This document shows positions 37,901-45,390 of a stretch of DNA of 64,000 nt, piece by piece. The stretch comes from Dysgonomonas sp. PH5-45 (GTDB taxonomy: Bacteria; Bacteroidota; Bacteroidia; Bacteroidales; Dysgonomonadaceae), in NCBI RefSeq assembly GCF_029893235.1, contig NZ_JARXWE010000003.1, positions 1 to 64,000 of the forward strand, read 5' to 3'. Both the position numbers and the translations under genes were made by a program. How positions within the stretch are numbered: the first letter of the stretch is position 1; every line of letters begins with the position of its first letter. A model generated the notes under the pieces. That model saw only the letters and a list, made by a program, of their open reading frames with translations, had not been told where the DNA came from and made no database searches.

Positions 37901-40710
37901 CTCCCTTTCATCAAATCGAACAAGACAGTTGTTTTGCCGGAGACACCAATAATTATTTCTACATCTTTCGCTTTCCTGAATACATTATTTTTTTCTATAA
38001 TCCAATTATTGGTTTCTATTGGAGGCTTTTTGTCGTTATAAGAATACAATACAAAATCGTTTATTGCTTCCACATCTCGCCCTTTTTCATCATTGGTTTT
38101 CAGCACTATACGATATTTAGCCGATGGTAAATTCCGAAATACTCCCATCAAATCCATTACTCCATTTGTAGAAAAATTGCCTGTCTTAACCTCAGAGGCT
38201 ATACTGTCGTTCTTCTGTAAACTATAAATGTTATATATTCCATTCACAGAAACCGGCTCTCCATTCAGATTAACGGCCGTTACTTTGAGTGAGTCTTTAC
38301 TATTTTTATTCAAACGTTCGTCAATTTCTACCGACAGCGCCATAGAAACATCGCCCACTGCAAATGAGTAATTGCCCGATTGAGTTTCGCCATTCACATC
38401 CGTTATAGCTGCATCAACCGTAAAATTGTAAACGTTAGCTCTTTTCAAAGGAATTATATCCGAAGGGTTTTCTTTATTTTGAGGAATGGTGAAAGTTATC
38501 TTGAACGACCCATCATTGGCAGTGGTTACGTCTCCACTTTCCACAAAAGTGCTTCCTGTTTGATACCAACGCAAAAAAGACGATTTATTTATAGTATAAG
38601 AAACATTCGCTCCTTGCAGTTTTACGCCCGAATAACTTTCGGCATGCCCTGTTAGGGTTACTTCATCGCCAAAAGTATAAGTTTCCTTTAGTTTATCGAA
38701 AGTAACCTGAAATGTGGGGCGTTTATATTCTTCAACTTGTATATATTCGGAAGCATCACCAATCTTTATCCGATAGCTACCTGTTAGCCCTCCCTGTGGC
38801 AAAACAAATTCGCCCGCAAAAGAGCCGAATTCATTGGTCAATAATTCTTTTTCTGCAATAACCTGCCCATTAGGGTTAGAAAACGTTACTTTATAACTCT
38901 CCTTTGTAATCAATTTGGCTGTTCTTGGCTTTCCCTGTTGAACAGCAATCACCTTAAAATAAACAGTTTGTCCGGGGCGATAGATATTCCTATCTGTCAG
39001 AATCGTAATATCTTCATCATTCTTATTATCTGTCCTATAAGAATAGAAACGAGGCATTTGAGTTTTCCCTGTTAAACTATCATTTTTCAAACTAACGGAA
39101 TAAAAATAACGATAACTCTCTTTTGTAGGTAGTGTGTACTGAGCAAATCCCTCATTATTGGTTTTAACAGTACCTTCTTCTTTATAATCATCCCTTTTCA
39201 ATAATGAATAAACCGTTACGGTTGCATCCCTCACCGGTGTTCCATCCTTGCTGTCAACTACATAAAATTCGTAGCCGGTATCGCTTAAACAACGAGCAAA
39301 ATGAGCAAGCTTTGTTATTCCAAATTCAAAAATGCTATCTGTATTAGTAGTATTTTTATCGTATTTAACAGTGGCTGTGTAACTACCAACTTCACTAACT
39401 GTCAGCACAAAAGATGTATCCTGAGCCTCAAATACATTGGGCGAAGTGAGATTCATAGTGATTGTTTCCGCAACCTTGCCTGTATTCTTCTCTTTTATTT
39501 CGATAGTAGCCTTATTCAGATTTCTATATCTAAAACTTATTCTTTTATTTTTGTTGTCAGGACGAAAGGTCGCGCTACCCATAATTTGGGCATAAGGGTG
39601 TGCCATCAAAGTTAATTGGTTTTTCAACAAATTAATCCGCTTGTAATTGGGGTACTTTTCTATTCCATATTCTGCCCAGTTGTACATTTCTTTTCTTTTT
39701 GTAGAATATTCCTCGCTTCTTTCTGATAAATAACGCTCCGGATCAATAATCGAAACGATGGCATTGATTACCTCCACATTATAATCGTAGGCTTGGTTTT
39801 CTTTTTCAAGAGCCAACAGTCGTTCTTTCGCATATTCGGTTTTGTATTTATACGATTTTCCAGCTAAATAATTTATCAAACTAATCTCCGTAAAAACAGC
39901 CGATTCGTTCAATCCTCTTTTCTGTAAAGATTTCAGATACTTGGAATAATAAAAAAGCGGACTCAAGCTTCCTTCGGAAGAAAATTTAATTTCAGCAAAT
40001 TGCCTTGCCGGAACAGCAAGCCCTTCGAGGGTTATATTTTCTGCTTTGAGCGCATCGTTGAAGCCTACTATCAAAATCTGGCTCGATTGCTCAATAGCGC
40101 GCTTCATCAGAAAATCGTAAAGCGTAGGCGACAGGGTGCGGGAGTCTGCCCCTAAGATGATGATATCTTCATATTCTTTGGCCGAGGCATTCAGAAGCAA
40201 AGATTCCTGCTCAACCGACCGTGCCAAATGTTCGCGTACCTTATTAAAGAAGATATTGGCCGACCACTCTTTGATATCGTCCGGCACAAAGTCCTCCAGA
40301 TTGGTTCTATTTCGTATCTGCCATTGGTTAGCAGTATAATAATTAAGATAAAGTTCCCCAATCATGGAGTGCAGCAGGGCCTTATCGGTAGGCTTTGCAG
40401 AAGTCTGCAACAAACCGGACAAGTCGTTTATTATCTCTGCATCAACGTTTCTGTCGGCAGCCGTTGTTAATTTATTTTGCCAGATAAGAGCCTTAATGGT
40501 TTGTGGGGTATTTTTCTCGGCAATAGCCTCTTTCAGTATTCCGCCCACAATAGTGCCCGCCGATTTTGGCAAATCGCTTTCTTTCCAGATTTTTTCTACC
40601 TGTTGCCATCTGTCGGCATATTTATCCGTTGATTTTTTGTTTGGAGCGGTTTGCGCCAATAAACCGACACACACCATAAAGGCGAACCCAAAACTAAGTA
40701 ACTTCTTCAT
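34921..40710 (-). CDS. Alpha-2-macroglobulin family protein without thioester motif
   Basis: The 1929-residue exported protein starts MKKLLSFGFAFMVCVGLLAQ, a signal peptide; the frame is open to 40779, but that Met is the natural start. Repeated macroglobulin domains are evident (ILTDRNIYRPGQTVYFKVIA, FVLPQGGLTGSYRIKIGDA), followed by the A2M region NETAFFYPQLRTNEQGETII and VTPNMPRFVRQGDR. A terpenoid-cyclase-like helical part then has WLASYYVNTLGMHIM and LLDLQRNDGGWSWYKG. The thioester C-x-E-Q expected just before the helices is replaced by SNPANENAVNW. Near residue 1150 a SusC-box-like IVVKGYGSAPKKQ is inserted. It probably traps proteases or guards the periplasm, but without covalent capture. 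It is single-gene with its own terminator. Confidence 0.9.
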   Translation of the reverse strand: MKKLLSFGFAFMVCVGLLAQTAPNKKSTDKYADRWQQVEKIWKESDLPKSAGTIVGGILKEAIAEKNTPQTIKALIWQNKLTTAADRNVDAEIINDLSGLLQTSAKPTDKALLHSMIGELYLNYYTANQWQIRNRTNLEDFVPDDIKEWSANIFFNKVREHLARSVEQESLLLNASAKEYEDIIILGADSRTLSPTLYDFLMKRAIEQSSQILIVGFNDALKAENITLEGLAVPARQFAEIKFSSEGSLSPLFYYSKYLKSLQKRGLNESAVFTEISLINYLAGKSYKYKTEYAKERLLALEKENQAYDYNVEVINAIVSIIDPERYLSERSEEYSTKRKEMYNWAEYGIEKYPNYKRINLLKNQLTLMAHPYAQIMGSATFRPDNKNKRISFRYRNLNKATIEIKEKNTGKVAETITMNLTSPNVFEAQDTSFVLTVSEVGSYTATVKYDKNTTNTDSIFEFGITKLAHFARCLSDTGYEFYVVDSKDGTPVRDATVTVYSLLKRDDYKEEGTVKTNNEGFAQYTLPTKESYRYFYSVSLKNDSLTGKTQMPRFYSYRTDNKNDEDITILTDRNIYRPGQTVYFKVIAVQQGKPRTAKLITKESYKVTFSNPNGQVIAEKELLTNEFGSFAGEFVLPQGGLTGSYRIKIGDASEYIQVEEYKRPTFQVTFDKLKETYTFGDEVTLTGHAESYSGVKLQGANVSYTINKSSFLRWYQTGSTFVESGDVTTANDGSFKITFTIPQNKENPSDIIPLKRANVYNFTVDAAITDVNGETQSGNYSFAVGDVSMALSVEIDERLNKNSKDSLKVTAVNLNGEPVSVNGIYNIYSLQKNDSIASEVKTGNFSTNGVMDLMGVFRNLPSAKYRIVLKTNDEKGRDVEAINDFVLYSYNDKKPPIETNNWIIEKNNVFRKAKDVEIIIGVSGKTTVLFDLMKGSEVLERQQFILNNENRKLTIPYKDKYEDVVSAVFTYVVEGREYVNKCDLYKVEDNSKGLDLKLEVFRDKLRPGAHEEWRISVKDKKGQPAFAELLASMYDSSLDKIHKTKDWHFYPFPFSWDSPSLFQRENQRMTYLYSYFGYQTLEYPAFIFDRLNWFDLSLGMGYNTRYRMAAAAPMSPMNDMADALESKIDGLQTEATGEIVVKGYGSAPKKQSGASPQIRSNFNETAFFYPQLRTNEQGETIISFTVPESNTTWKFRALAYDKSLNKGSLEAMVVSRKELMVTPNMPRFVRQGDRTSISTKISNLSDNAVSGEVRIEFFDPLTDKILDFAIDGQKQTFSLGKDASSSATWTFTVPADIDLLGCRIVAESPSFSDGEQHVLSVLPNRMLVTESMTINANKAGVKEFTFDRFAGNKSASLSNYRLTLEYADNPAWYAVQTLPVLSNPANENAVNWLASYYVNTLGMHIMKQYPKVNAMIDAWKKQAGSKETLISKLQKNEELKAVLLEETPWVLDAKTETEQMNRLSLLFDMNNSRMQTEAATTKLLDLQRNDGGWSWYKGMYSSRSVTQYILYGYTQLVRLNAVQYGDQIKQAQMNALNFLDKEIVKDYTELKKTKDWEKATNISTSQLEYMFVRSAYRDIPIDKDAREAERFYTSVVEKNWTKLNLYERSLMIVLALRNGNKELADKIMKSVREYATVNDEMGMFWTNNQSSAFMSQSAVTTHTFMMEAFKEMKAPAQEMDLLKQWLLKQKQTQAWESTHATIDAIYALLSNGSDWFSSDAGTKVFVGGKEIAPENKELGTGYFKEAWTGQDINANMAKIRIEKPDGGPEWGAMYWQYYEDLDKISAQKGDLNVDKKLFVEQVTAGGKTLVQITESNPIKVGDKVVVRLTVRADRDLDFVQLKDMRASCFEPIETLSGVRWQNASIYYQATKDASTNFYFDHLPKGTYVFEYPVYANRTGEYSNGITTIQCMYAPEFVSHTAGIKVTVR

Positions 40711-40841
40711 AAGAATATATATTATTGCATTTACTATTACTGTATAGATGTTGTTCTTGAAGAAAAACCATAAACGCAAATCGTTTTTTTACATTTATTA
40801 TGTTCGTTTTTGCAATTTACGGTTCAACTCTTAATTAACGT

Positions 40842-42413
40842 TTAAAGCAGACGATTAGTTTTCAGATATTCGCTCAAAGCATCAGCACTTCGTTCTCCAT
40901 CCATTGCTGCCGAAACGATACCTCCGGCATAGCCTGCACCTTCGCCACAGGGGAATAATCCCTTCAGCTCAATATGCTGCATGGTTTCTCTGTCTCTGAT
41001 TATGCGGACGGGCGATGAAGTGCGGCTTTCCACACCAAGCAAAAGGGCTTCGTTGGTCAGGAAACCTTTCTGCCGCTTACCCATTTCTTTAAACGCCTTT
41101 TGCAGGCGATTGCTCACAAATGGGGGCAACCACTCGTGCATAGGCGACGAAACCACTCCGGGCGCATAAGACGACCGCGGCAAACTGCCACTTTGCTTAC
41201 CCTTTACAAAATCGTACATCCGCTGGGCGGGGGCAACCTGCGTAGCTCCTCCGGCCTGCCAAGCAAGTTTTTCCAAATCTTCCTGAAACCGCAGAAGGCA
41301 CAACTCCTCATACTGTGTATATTCGGGGAAATCTTCGGGATGAACCTCAACCACTATGCCCGAATTAGACCAATGCGAACCACGCCCCGAAGCCGACATG
41401 CCGTTCACCACAACCTGCTCCGCCCCACTGGCTGAAGGAACTACCGTTCCACCGGGACACATACAGAACGAATACACCCCTCTACCTTCTGCCTGAACGG
41501 TAAAGCTATATTCGGCAGCAGGCAGATATTCGCCTCTGCCTGCTTCGTTATGATACTGAATACAGTCTATCAGCTCTGCCGGATGTTCTACCCGAACACC
41601 TACCGCCAAACCTTTAGCTTCTATCTTCACTCCTTGCCGTTTCAGCATACGGTAAACATCGCGTGCCGAATGTCCCGTAGCAAGAATAACAGGCCCCTCA
41701 ATCGTATCCCCCCTGTGGGTTTTGATGCCTCTTACTTTACCTGATTCTATAATCAACTCTTCCATCCGGGTCTGAAAATGGACTTCACCGCCCGAAGCCT
41801 CTATCTGCAAGCGCATACGCTCAATTATACCGGGCAGCTTGTCTGTCCCGATATGGGGGTGTGCATCTATCAGTATATCGGTGCTTGCTCCGTATTGGCA
41901 AAACGTGTTCAGTATTTTATCTACGTTCCCCCGCTTTTTGCTCCGTGTGTAAAGCTTCCCATCCGAAAAGGCTCCGGCTCCTCCTTCGCCAAAACAGTAG
42001 TTCGAATCCGGGTCAACAACATGATTTTTACTGATCCGGGCTGTATCCAATTTTCGGTCGCGCACATTTTTACCCCGTTCCACCACAATAGGGCAGATGC
42101 CCAATTCTATCAAGCGTAGGGCCGCAAACAATCCGGCAGGCCCTAAACCCACCACAATAGCTTTGAAACCACCCGAAACATTGGGGTAACCAGTAGCTTC
42201 AAACATTTGCACAGGCTCAGGTTCATTTATATATCCCCTTACTGTGAGGTTAACAAAAATATTTCGTTGGCGGGCATCGACCGAACGTTTAATTATGCGT
42301 ACAGCATTTATATCCTTGAGTGCGATTCCGGTTTCGGACGCAAAAACTCTCTTTATTGTATCTACTTCTGAAGCATCTTTTGGATTTAACCTCAGATTTA
42401 TATCTTTTTGCAT
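40842..42413 (-). CDS. NAD(P)/FAD-dependent oxidoreductase (COG2509-like dehydrogenase)
   Basis: The ATG at 42413 gives MQKDINLRLNPKDASEVDTI and a 523-residue protein. A roughly 85-residue N-terminal domain precedes the FAD Rossmann motif VGLGPAGLFAALRLIELG. Further elements are YCFGEGGAGAFSDGKLYTR, VILATGHSARDVYRMLKRQG, and near the end LFPCGEGAGYAGGIVSAAMDGERSA. This is the widespread uncharacterised FAD-dependent dehydrogenase family; no substrate is known to me. The frame is open to 42464, but the -7 box at 42431-42438 lies inside that extension. Confidence 0.9.
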   Translation of the reverse strand: MQKDINLRLNPKDASEVDTIKRVFASETGIALKDINAVRIIKRSVDARQRNIFVNLTVRGYINEPEPVQMFEATGYPNVSGGFKAIVVGLGPAGLFAALRLIELGICPIVVERGKNVRDRKLDTARISKNHVVDPDSNYCFGEGGAGAFSDGKLYTRSKKRGNVDKILNTFCQYGASTDILIDAHPHIGTDKLPGIIERMRLQIEASGGEVHFQTRMEELIIESGKVRGIKTHRGDTIEGPVILATGHSARDVYRMLKRQGVKIEAKGLAVGVRVEHPAELIDCIQYHNEAGRGEYLPAAEYSFTVQAEGRGVYSFCMCPGGTVVPSASGAEQVVVNGMSASGRGSHWSNSGIVVEVHPEDFPEYTQYEELCLLRFQEDLEKLAWQAGGATQVAPAQRMYDFVKGKQSGSLPRSSYAPGVVSSPMHEWLPPFVSNRLQKAFKEMGKRQKGFLTNEALLLGVESRTSSPVRIIRDRETMQHIELKGLFPCGEGAGYAGGIVSAAMDGERSADALSEYLKTNRLL

Positions 42414-42430
42414 ATCAAATCTGTTTCCCA

Positions 42431-42438
42431 CAAAGATA
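42431..42438 (-). promoter_or_regulatory. -7 box TATCTTTG of the FAD oxidoreductase gene
   Basis: A full consensus match 17 bases upstream of the chosen ATG; it rules out the longer start. Confidence 0.55.
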
Positions 42439-42505
42439 GCAGAAAAGAGGTTAAGCCTCATCATAGTTTATGCTTAGATAGTCTGCCGATTAAAGAAAAA
42501 TGTAC

Positions 42506-42513
42506 TACTTTTG
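42506..42513 (+). promoter_or_regulatory. -7 box TACTTTTG of ung
   Basis: A TAnnTTTG match about 70 bases upstream of the ung ATG, divergent from the oxidoreductase promoter. Confidence 0.45.
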
Positions 42514-42581
42514 AAGAAACAGAATACCCAAAGTATATATATTGGCACTACTGATTATATTATAAACTCAACAAAAAAGGG

Positions 42582-43244
42582 ATGGACGTAAAAATAGACA
42601 AAACATGGAAAACAGCATTGAGCAGTGAATTTGAAAAGCCATACTTTGTACAATTGACTGACTTTGTACGCAACGAATACCGTACAAAAAAAATATTTCC
42701 ACCCGCCAAACTTATATTTAATGCCTTCGACCATACTCCATTCGATAAAGTAAAGGTTGTAATTCTGGGGCAAGACCCATACCACAACGATGGACAGGCT
42801 CATGGTTTATGCTTTTCGGTTAACGATGGCATACAATACCCTCCATCACTACTGAATATTTTTAAAGAAATACAGGGCGATTTGGGCACTCCCGTACCAC
42901 CTTCGGGCAACCTTACCCGATGGGCAGACCAAGGGGTGTTGCTGCTCAATGCCACGCTTACGGTTCAGGCTCATATGGCGGGATCGCATCAGAACAAAGG
43001 CTGGGAAACATTTACCGATGCGGCAATACAAAAACTGGCGGAACAACGCCAAGGGCTTGTTTTTATGCTTTGGGGGTCGTATGCCCAGAAAAAAGCGGCA
43101 CTCATTGATCAGCAAAAACACCTGATACTGCAATCGCCCCACCCTTCACCGCTTTCGGCTCACAGGGGTTTTTTCGGCAACAAACATTTCAGCAAAGCAA
43201 ACCAATATCTCGTATCGAAAGGTATCGAGCCAATTATCTGGTAA
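42582..43244 (+). CDS. ung: Uracil-DNA glycosylase
   Basis: The enzyme cuts uracil from DNA to start base-excision repair. The 220-residue protein is of standard family-1 length, with the catalytic Asp65 in GQDPYHNDGQAHGLCFSV, the uracil-pocket LLLNATLTV, and His187 in SPHPSPLSAHRGFFGNKHFS. It begins MDVKIDKTWKTALSSEFEKP. It ends at a bidirectional terminator. Confidence 0.98.
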   Translation: MDVKIDKTWKTALSSEFEKPYFVQLTDFVRNEYRTKKIFPPAKLIFNAFDHTPFDKVKVVILGQDPYHNDGQAHGLCFSVNDGIQYPPSLLNIFKEIQGDLGTPVPPSGNLTRWADQGVLLLNATLTVQAHMAGSHQNKGWETFTDAAIQKLAEQRQGLVFMLWGSYAQKKAALIDQQKHLILQSPHPSPLSAHRGFFGNKHFSKANQYLVSKGIEPIIW

Positions 43245-43273
43245 GGTCAAGGAAGATTAACCGATATAAAAAT

Positions 43274-43307
43274 AAAAGCTTTCCCCCGGTATAAGGAGAA
43301 AGCTTTT
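43274..43307. terminator. Bidirectional terminator between ung and the DUF3332 gene
   Basis: AAAAGCTTTCCCCC pairs with GGAGAAAGCTTTT around a short loop, serving the convergent genes. Confidence 0.75.
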
Positions 43308-43336
43308 ACTATGTATTATAAAGTTGAAGTTTCTAT

Positions 43337-43882
43337 TTATCTTGCAGCCATATTGTAGCTTTGTGCTATTTTCTGCATTGCCAACACTCCGGCTTGCGAC
43401 AACTCTACACGTTGAGTTTTTCCATCGGGAAGATAAACAAGTGCATTGTCTTTATCTTCGATAGTAATCAATTTGTTGGTTTCGCCGGCAGCAACAACGC
43501 TCCATGTATTTGTAGCTTTGTCGTAAATAAGTTCCATGTCTTTTCCTTCTTCATTTTCGATATGGTAACCATTCTGAAGCGTTTCGACTGTATAGATGCC
43601 ATTTTCGCCCTGAACTGTTTTTACAACTCCCGCCTGAACAGGGTTATCGCCCGACCAAAACTCAATAGAGTTCAGCACAAGAAGGTCTGCCAACATTGTG
43701 ATTTCGTACACCGGAACAATCCATAGAGCAAAGAAAACCACTTCATTAACAAACTTGCTATCGATTGTCTGGTTCCAAGCCAACACTTTGTTCGACAATC
43801 CAAAAGAACCAATACATGAAGAAAACATGAAGCTACCTGCCAAGATAGATACAGTAGCAACCGTCAGAAACCTTTTTTTCAT
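43337..43882 (-). CDS. DUF3332-family lipoprotein
   Basis: The ATG at 43882 gives MKKRFLTVATVSILAGSFMF followed by SSC, a lipoprotein signal, and a 181-residue protein. Its early segment SNKVLAWNQTIDSKFVNEVVFFALWIVPVYEIT and EFWSGDNPVQAG are the pattern of DUF3332, an uncharacterised family of Bacteroidota and gammaproteobacterial lipoproteins. One internal hydrophobic stretch (about residues 50-70) may be a membrane helix. The role is unknown. The frame is open to 43951, but the -7 box at 43922-43929 lies in that extension. Confidence 0.8.
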   Translation of the reverse strand: MKKRFLTVATVSILAGSFMFSSCIGSFGLSNKVLAWNQTIDSKFVNEVVFFALWIVPVYEITMLADLLVLNSIEFWSGDNPVQAGVVKTVQGENGIYTVETLQNGYHIENEEGKDMELIYDKATNTWSVVAAGETNKLITIEDKDNALVYLPDGKTQRVELSQAGVLAMQKIAQSYNMAAR

Positions 43883-43921
43883 AAATAATAATTTGTTTTT
43901 TAAGTTAGCGTTAGACTGATG

Positions 43922-43929
43922 CAAATATA
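43922..43929 (-). promoter_or_regulatory. -7 box TATATTTG of the DUF3332 gene
   Basis: A full consensus match 40 bases upstream of the ATG at 43882. Confidence 0.5.
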
Positions 43930-43974
43930 AAAATGTTTTTCGTATCAACATTCTATCTTTTCGGGAAATATGTT

Positions 43975-43982
43975 TATTTTTG
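43975..43982 (+). promoter_or_regulatory. -7 box TATTTTTG of pepE
   Basis: A full consensus match upstream of the ATG at 44006; it lies inside the longest open frame and so disfavours the ATG at 43970. Confidence 0.5.
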
Positions 43983-44005
43983 TTCTGAACATAATGTCAA
44001 TAATC

Positions 44006-44713
44006 ATGAAACTCTTACTATTAAGCAATTCTACTAATCCGGGCGAAAGCTATTTAGGCTATCCCAAACAGGAAATCAAAAAGTTTTTGGGCGAAAAGCC
44101 TCTGAACATAGTTTTTATTCCATATGCGGCAATACGGTTCAGTTATGACGAATACGAACGACGTGTAAACGAAAGCCTCGGTGAAGTAGGTATCGCCGTA
44201 AAAGGAATACACCGTTTCGAAAATCCGATTGATGCCATAAACAATGCAGACGCAATATGCGTGGGAGGTGGAAATACCTGGAAACTGGTACGTATGCTAC
44301 ACGATAACGGATTGATGCCCGTAATTAAAGAACGGGTAATGGCGGGAGTGCCATACATAGGCTGGAGTGCCGGTTCTAACATAGCCTGCCCTACCTTGCG
44401 TACAACCAACGATATGCCTATCATAGACCCTAAGGGATTCGATACTATCGGTTTAGTTCCTTTCCAAATAAATCCGCATTATCTGGATGTAAATCCTGCC
44501 AACCACGGAGGCGAAACCCGCGAAGACCGTATCATGGAATTTATAACCGAAGACCCTAATGCTTATGTTGTGGGGCTTCGCGAATCTACCATGCTACATG
44601 TTGACGGAAATACCCTGAAACTTATTGGCAGCCGTCCGGTGCGTATATTTAAGTTTGGCGAAGAAACCCGTGAACTAACTTCAGCAGATGATTTCAACTT
44701 CCTGATGAAGTAA
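44006..44713 (+). CDS. pepE: Dipeptidase E (aspartyl dipeptidase, S51)
   Basis: PepE splits dipeptides with N-terminal Asp in the cytoplasm. The 235-residue protein starts MKLLLLSNSTNPGESYLGYP like the family, has ADAICVGGGNTWKLVRML, the nucleophile Ser121 in IGWSAGSNIACP and the catalytic-region His158 in INPHYLD. An in-frame ATG at 43994 gives four extra residues and cannot be excluded. It is followed by a perfect 9-bp terminator embedded in a larger palindromic element. Confidence 0.95.
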   Translation: MKLLLLSNSTNPGESYLGYPKQEIKKFLGEKPLNIVFIPYAAIRFSYDEYERRVNESLGEVGIAVKGIHRFENPIDAINNADAICVGGGNTWKLVRMLHDNGLMPVIKERVMAGVPYIGWSAGSNIACPTLRTTNDMPIIDPKGFDTIGLVPFQINPHYLDVNPANHGGETREDRIMEFITEDPNAYVVGLRESTMLHVDGNTLKLIGSRPVRIFKFGEETRELTSADDFNFLMK

Positions 44714-44760
44714 CGAAAAAAACATATATAAACAGTTTTTCAAAAGGCTGTCCTAAAAGC

Positions 44761-44788
44761 AAAAGAGTGTAAAAGCACTCTTTTTTTT
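44761..44788 (+). terminator. Intrinsic terminator of pepE
   Basis: AAAAGAGTG pairs perfectly with CACTCTTTT, followed by further T residues. Confidence 0.85.
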
Positions 44789-44857
44789 GTCATTCTGAAC
44801 GTAGTGAAGAACCTTAACTCTGAAACAGAAGATGTTTCACTAATGTTCAACATGACA
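44789..44857. repeat. Dispersed hairpin repeat, copy 2
   Basis: The left arm at 44789-44815 (TGTCATTCTGAAC, AGTGAAGA) and right arm at 44830-44857 (GTTTCACT, GTTCAACATGACA) form an imperfect stem. The left arm resembles that of copy 1 at 10753. Confidence 0.7.
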
Positions 44858-44908
44858 AACAGAAACGAAAGATTGCTTTTAGGACAGTCGTTTTTTTATT
44901 TGTTTTTT

Positions 44909-44924
44909 GTCTAAAAAATTAGAC
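44909..44924. promoter_or_regulatory. Operator 1 of the BlaI-type repressor
   Basis: GTCTAAAAAATTAGAC is a palindrome (GTCTAA/TTAGAC) lying just upstream of the -33 element. It shares its half-sites with operator 2. Confidence 0.65.
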
Positions 44925-44929
44925 AAAAA

Positions 44930-44961
44930 TTTGCACGTCTAAATCTTTAGACATATATTTG
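44930..44961 (+). promoter_or_regulatory. Consensus promoter of the blaI-blaR pair (-33 TTTG, -7 TATATTTG)
   Basis: TTTG at 44930-44933 and TATATTTG at 44954-44961 are 20 bases apart, the textbook Bacteroidota promoter. Operator 2 fills most of the spacer. Confidence 0.75.
44937..44952. promoter_or_regulatory. Operator 2 of the BlaI-type repressor
   Basis: GTCTAAATCTTTAGAC is a palindrome with the same GTCTAA/TTAGAC half-sites, placed between the -33 and -7 elements. The two operator centres are 28 bases apart. Confidence 0.7.
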
Positions 44962-44996
44962 TATTAATCATTCTGATGAAAATAATATTAACGAAT

Positions 44997-45377
44997 ATGC
45001 AACTAACAAAAGCCGAAGAGCAAATAATGCAAATACTCTGGAAATTGGGCGAAGGCTCGGTACAGGATATCAGAGAAAGCTTTACAGACACAAAGCCTGC
45101 CCGAACAACAATTGCCACAATACTTAATATACTGGAAACAAAACAGTTTGTTACCCACACATCCGAAAAACGTGTGAACAGATATAAAGCCACAGTGAGC
45201 AAAGAAACTTATTCTAAAAAGCAGCTGTTCGGATTTATGAAAAACTATTTTGGCGGATCGTTTTCCACAATGGCATCGTTCTTTGCTAAAGAATCGAACA
45301 TGACAATCGAAGACCTCGACCAGCTTTTTGAGGAAACCCGTCAAGCTTTGGAAGAAGAAAAAAATAAACCGGAATAA
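44997..45377 (+). CDS. BlaI/MecI/CopY-family transcriptional repressor
   Basis: The 126-residue protein starts MQLTKAEEQIMQILWKLGEG, followed by the winged-helix recognition part ARTTIATILNILETKQFVTH. Its C-terminal dimerisation helices (MTIEDLDQLFEETRQALEEE) have the family length. BlaI dimers bind palindromic operators and are cut by a partner membrane protease. Two palindromes overlap its own promoter, so autorepression is likely. The frame is open to 44976; the later ATG matches the family. The M56 gene follows after 13 bases. No beta-lactamase is nearby. Confidence 0.93.
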   Translation: MQLTKAEEQIMQILWKLGEGSVQDIRESFTDTKPARTTIATILNILETKQFVTHTSEKRVNRYKATVSKETYSKKQLFGFMKNYFGGSFSTMASFFAKESNMTIEDLDQLFEETRQALEEEKNKPE

Positions 45378-45390
45378 AATTTGACTGGCT

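Larger units (their letters stand above)
44746..44889. repeat. Compound palindromic element with 17-bp terminal inverted repeats
   Basis: GGCTGTCCTAAAAGCAA at 44746-44762 and the reverse complement of GACTGTCCTAAAAGCAA at 44873-44889 match at 16 of 17 positions. Inside are a terminator hairpin (44761-44788) and the dispersed hairpin repeat copy 2 (44789-44857). At 144 bases and without a gene, it looks like a MITE-like or REP-like unit. Confidence 0.65.

Noticed and set aside
44714-44996. Possible CRISPR-like repeat structure from the several palindromes before blaI
   Set aside because: Repeats are nested inverted arms and two operators, not regularly spaced direct repeats with unique spacers.
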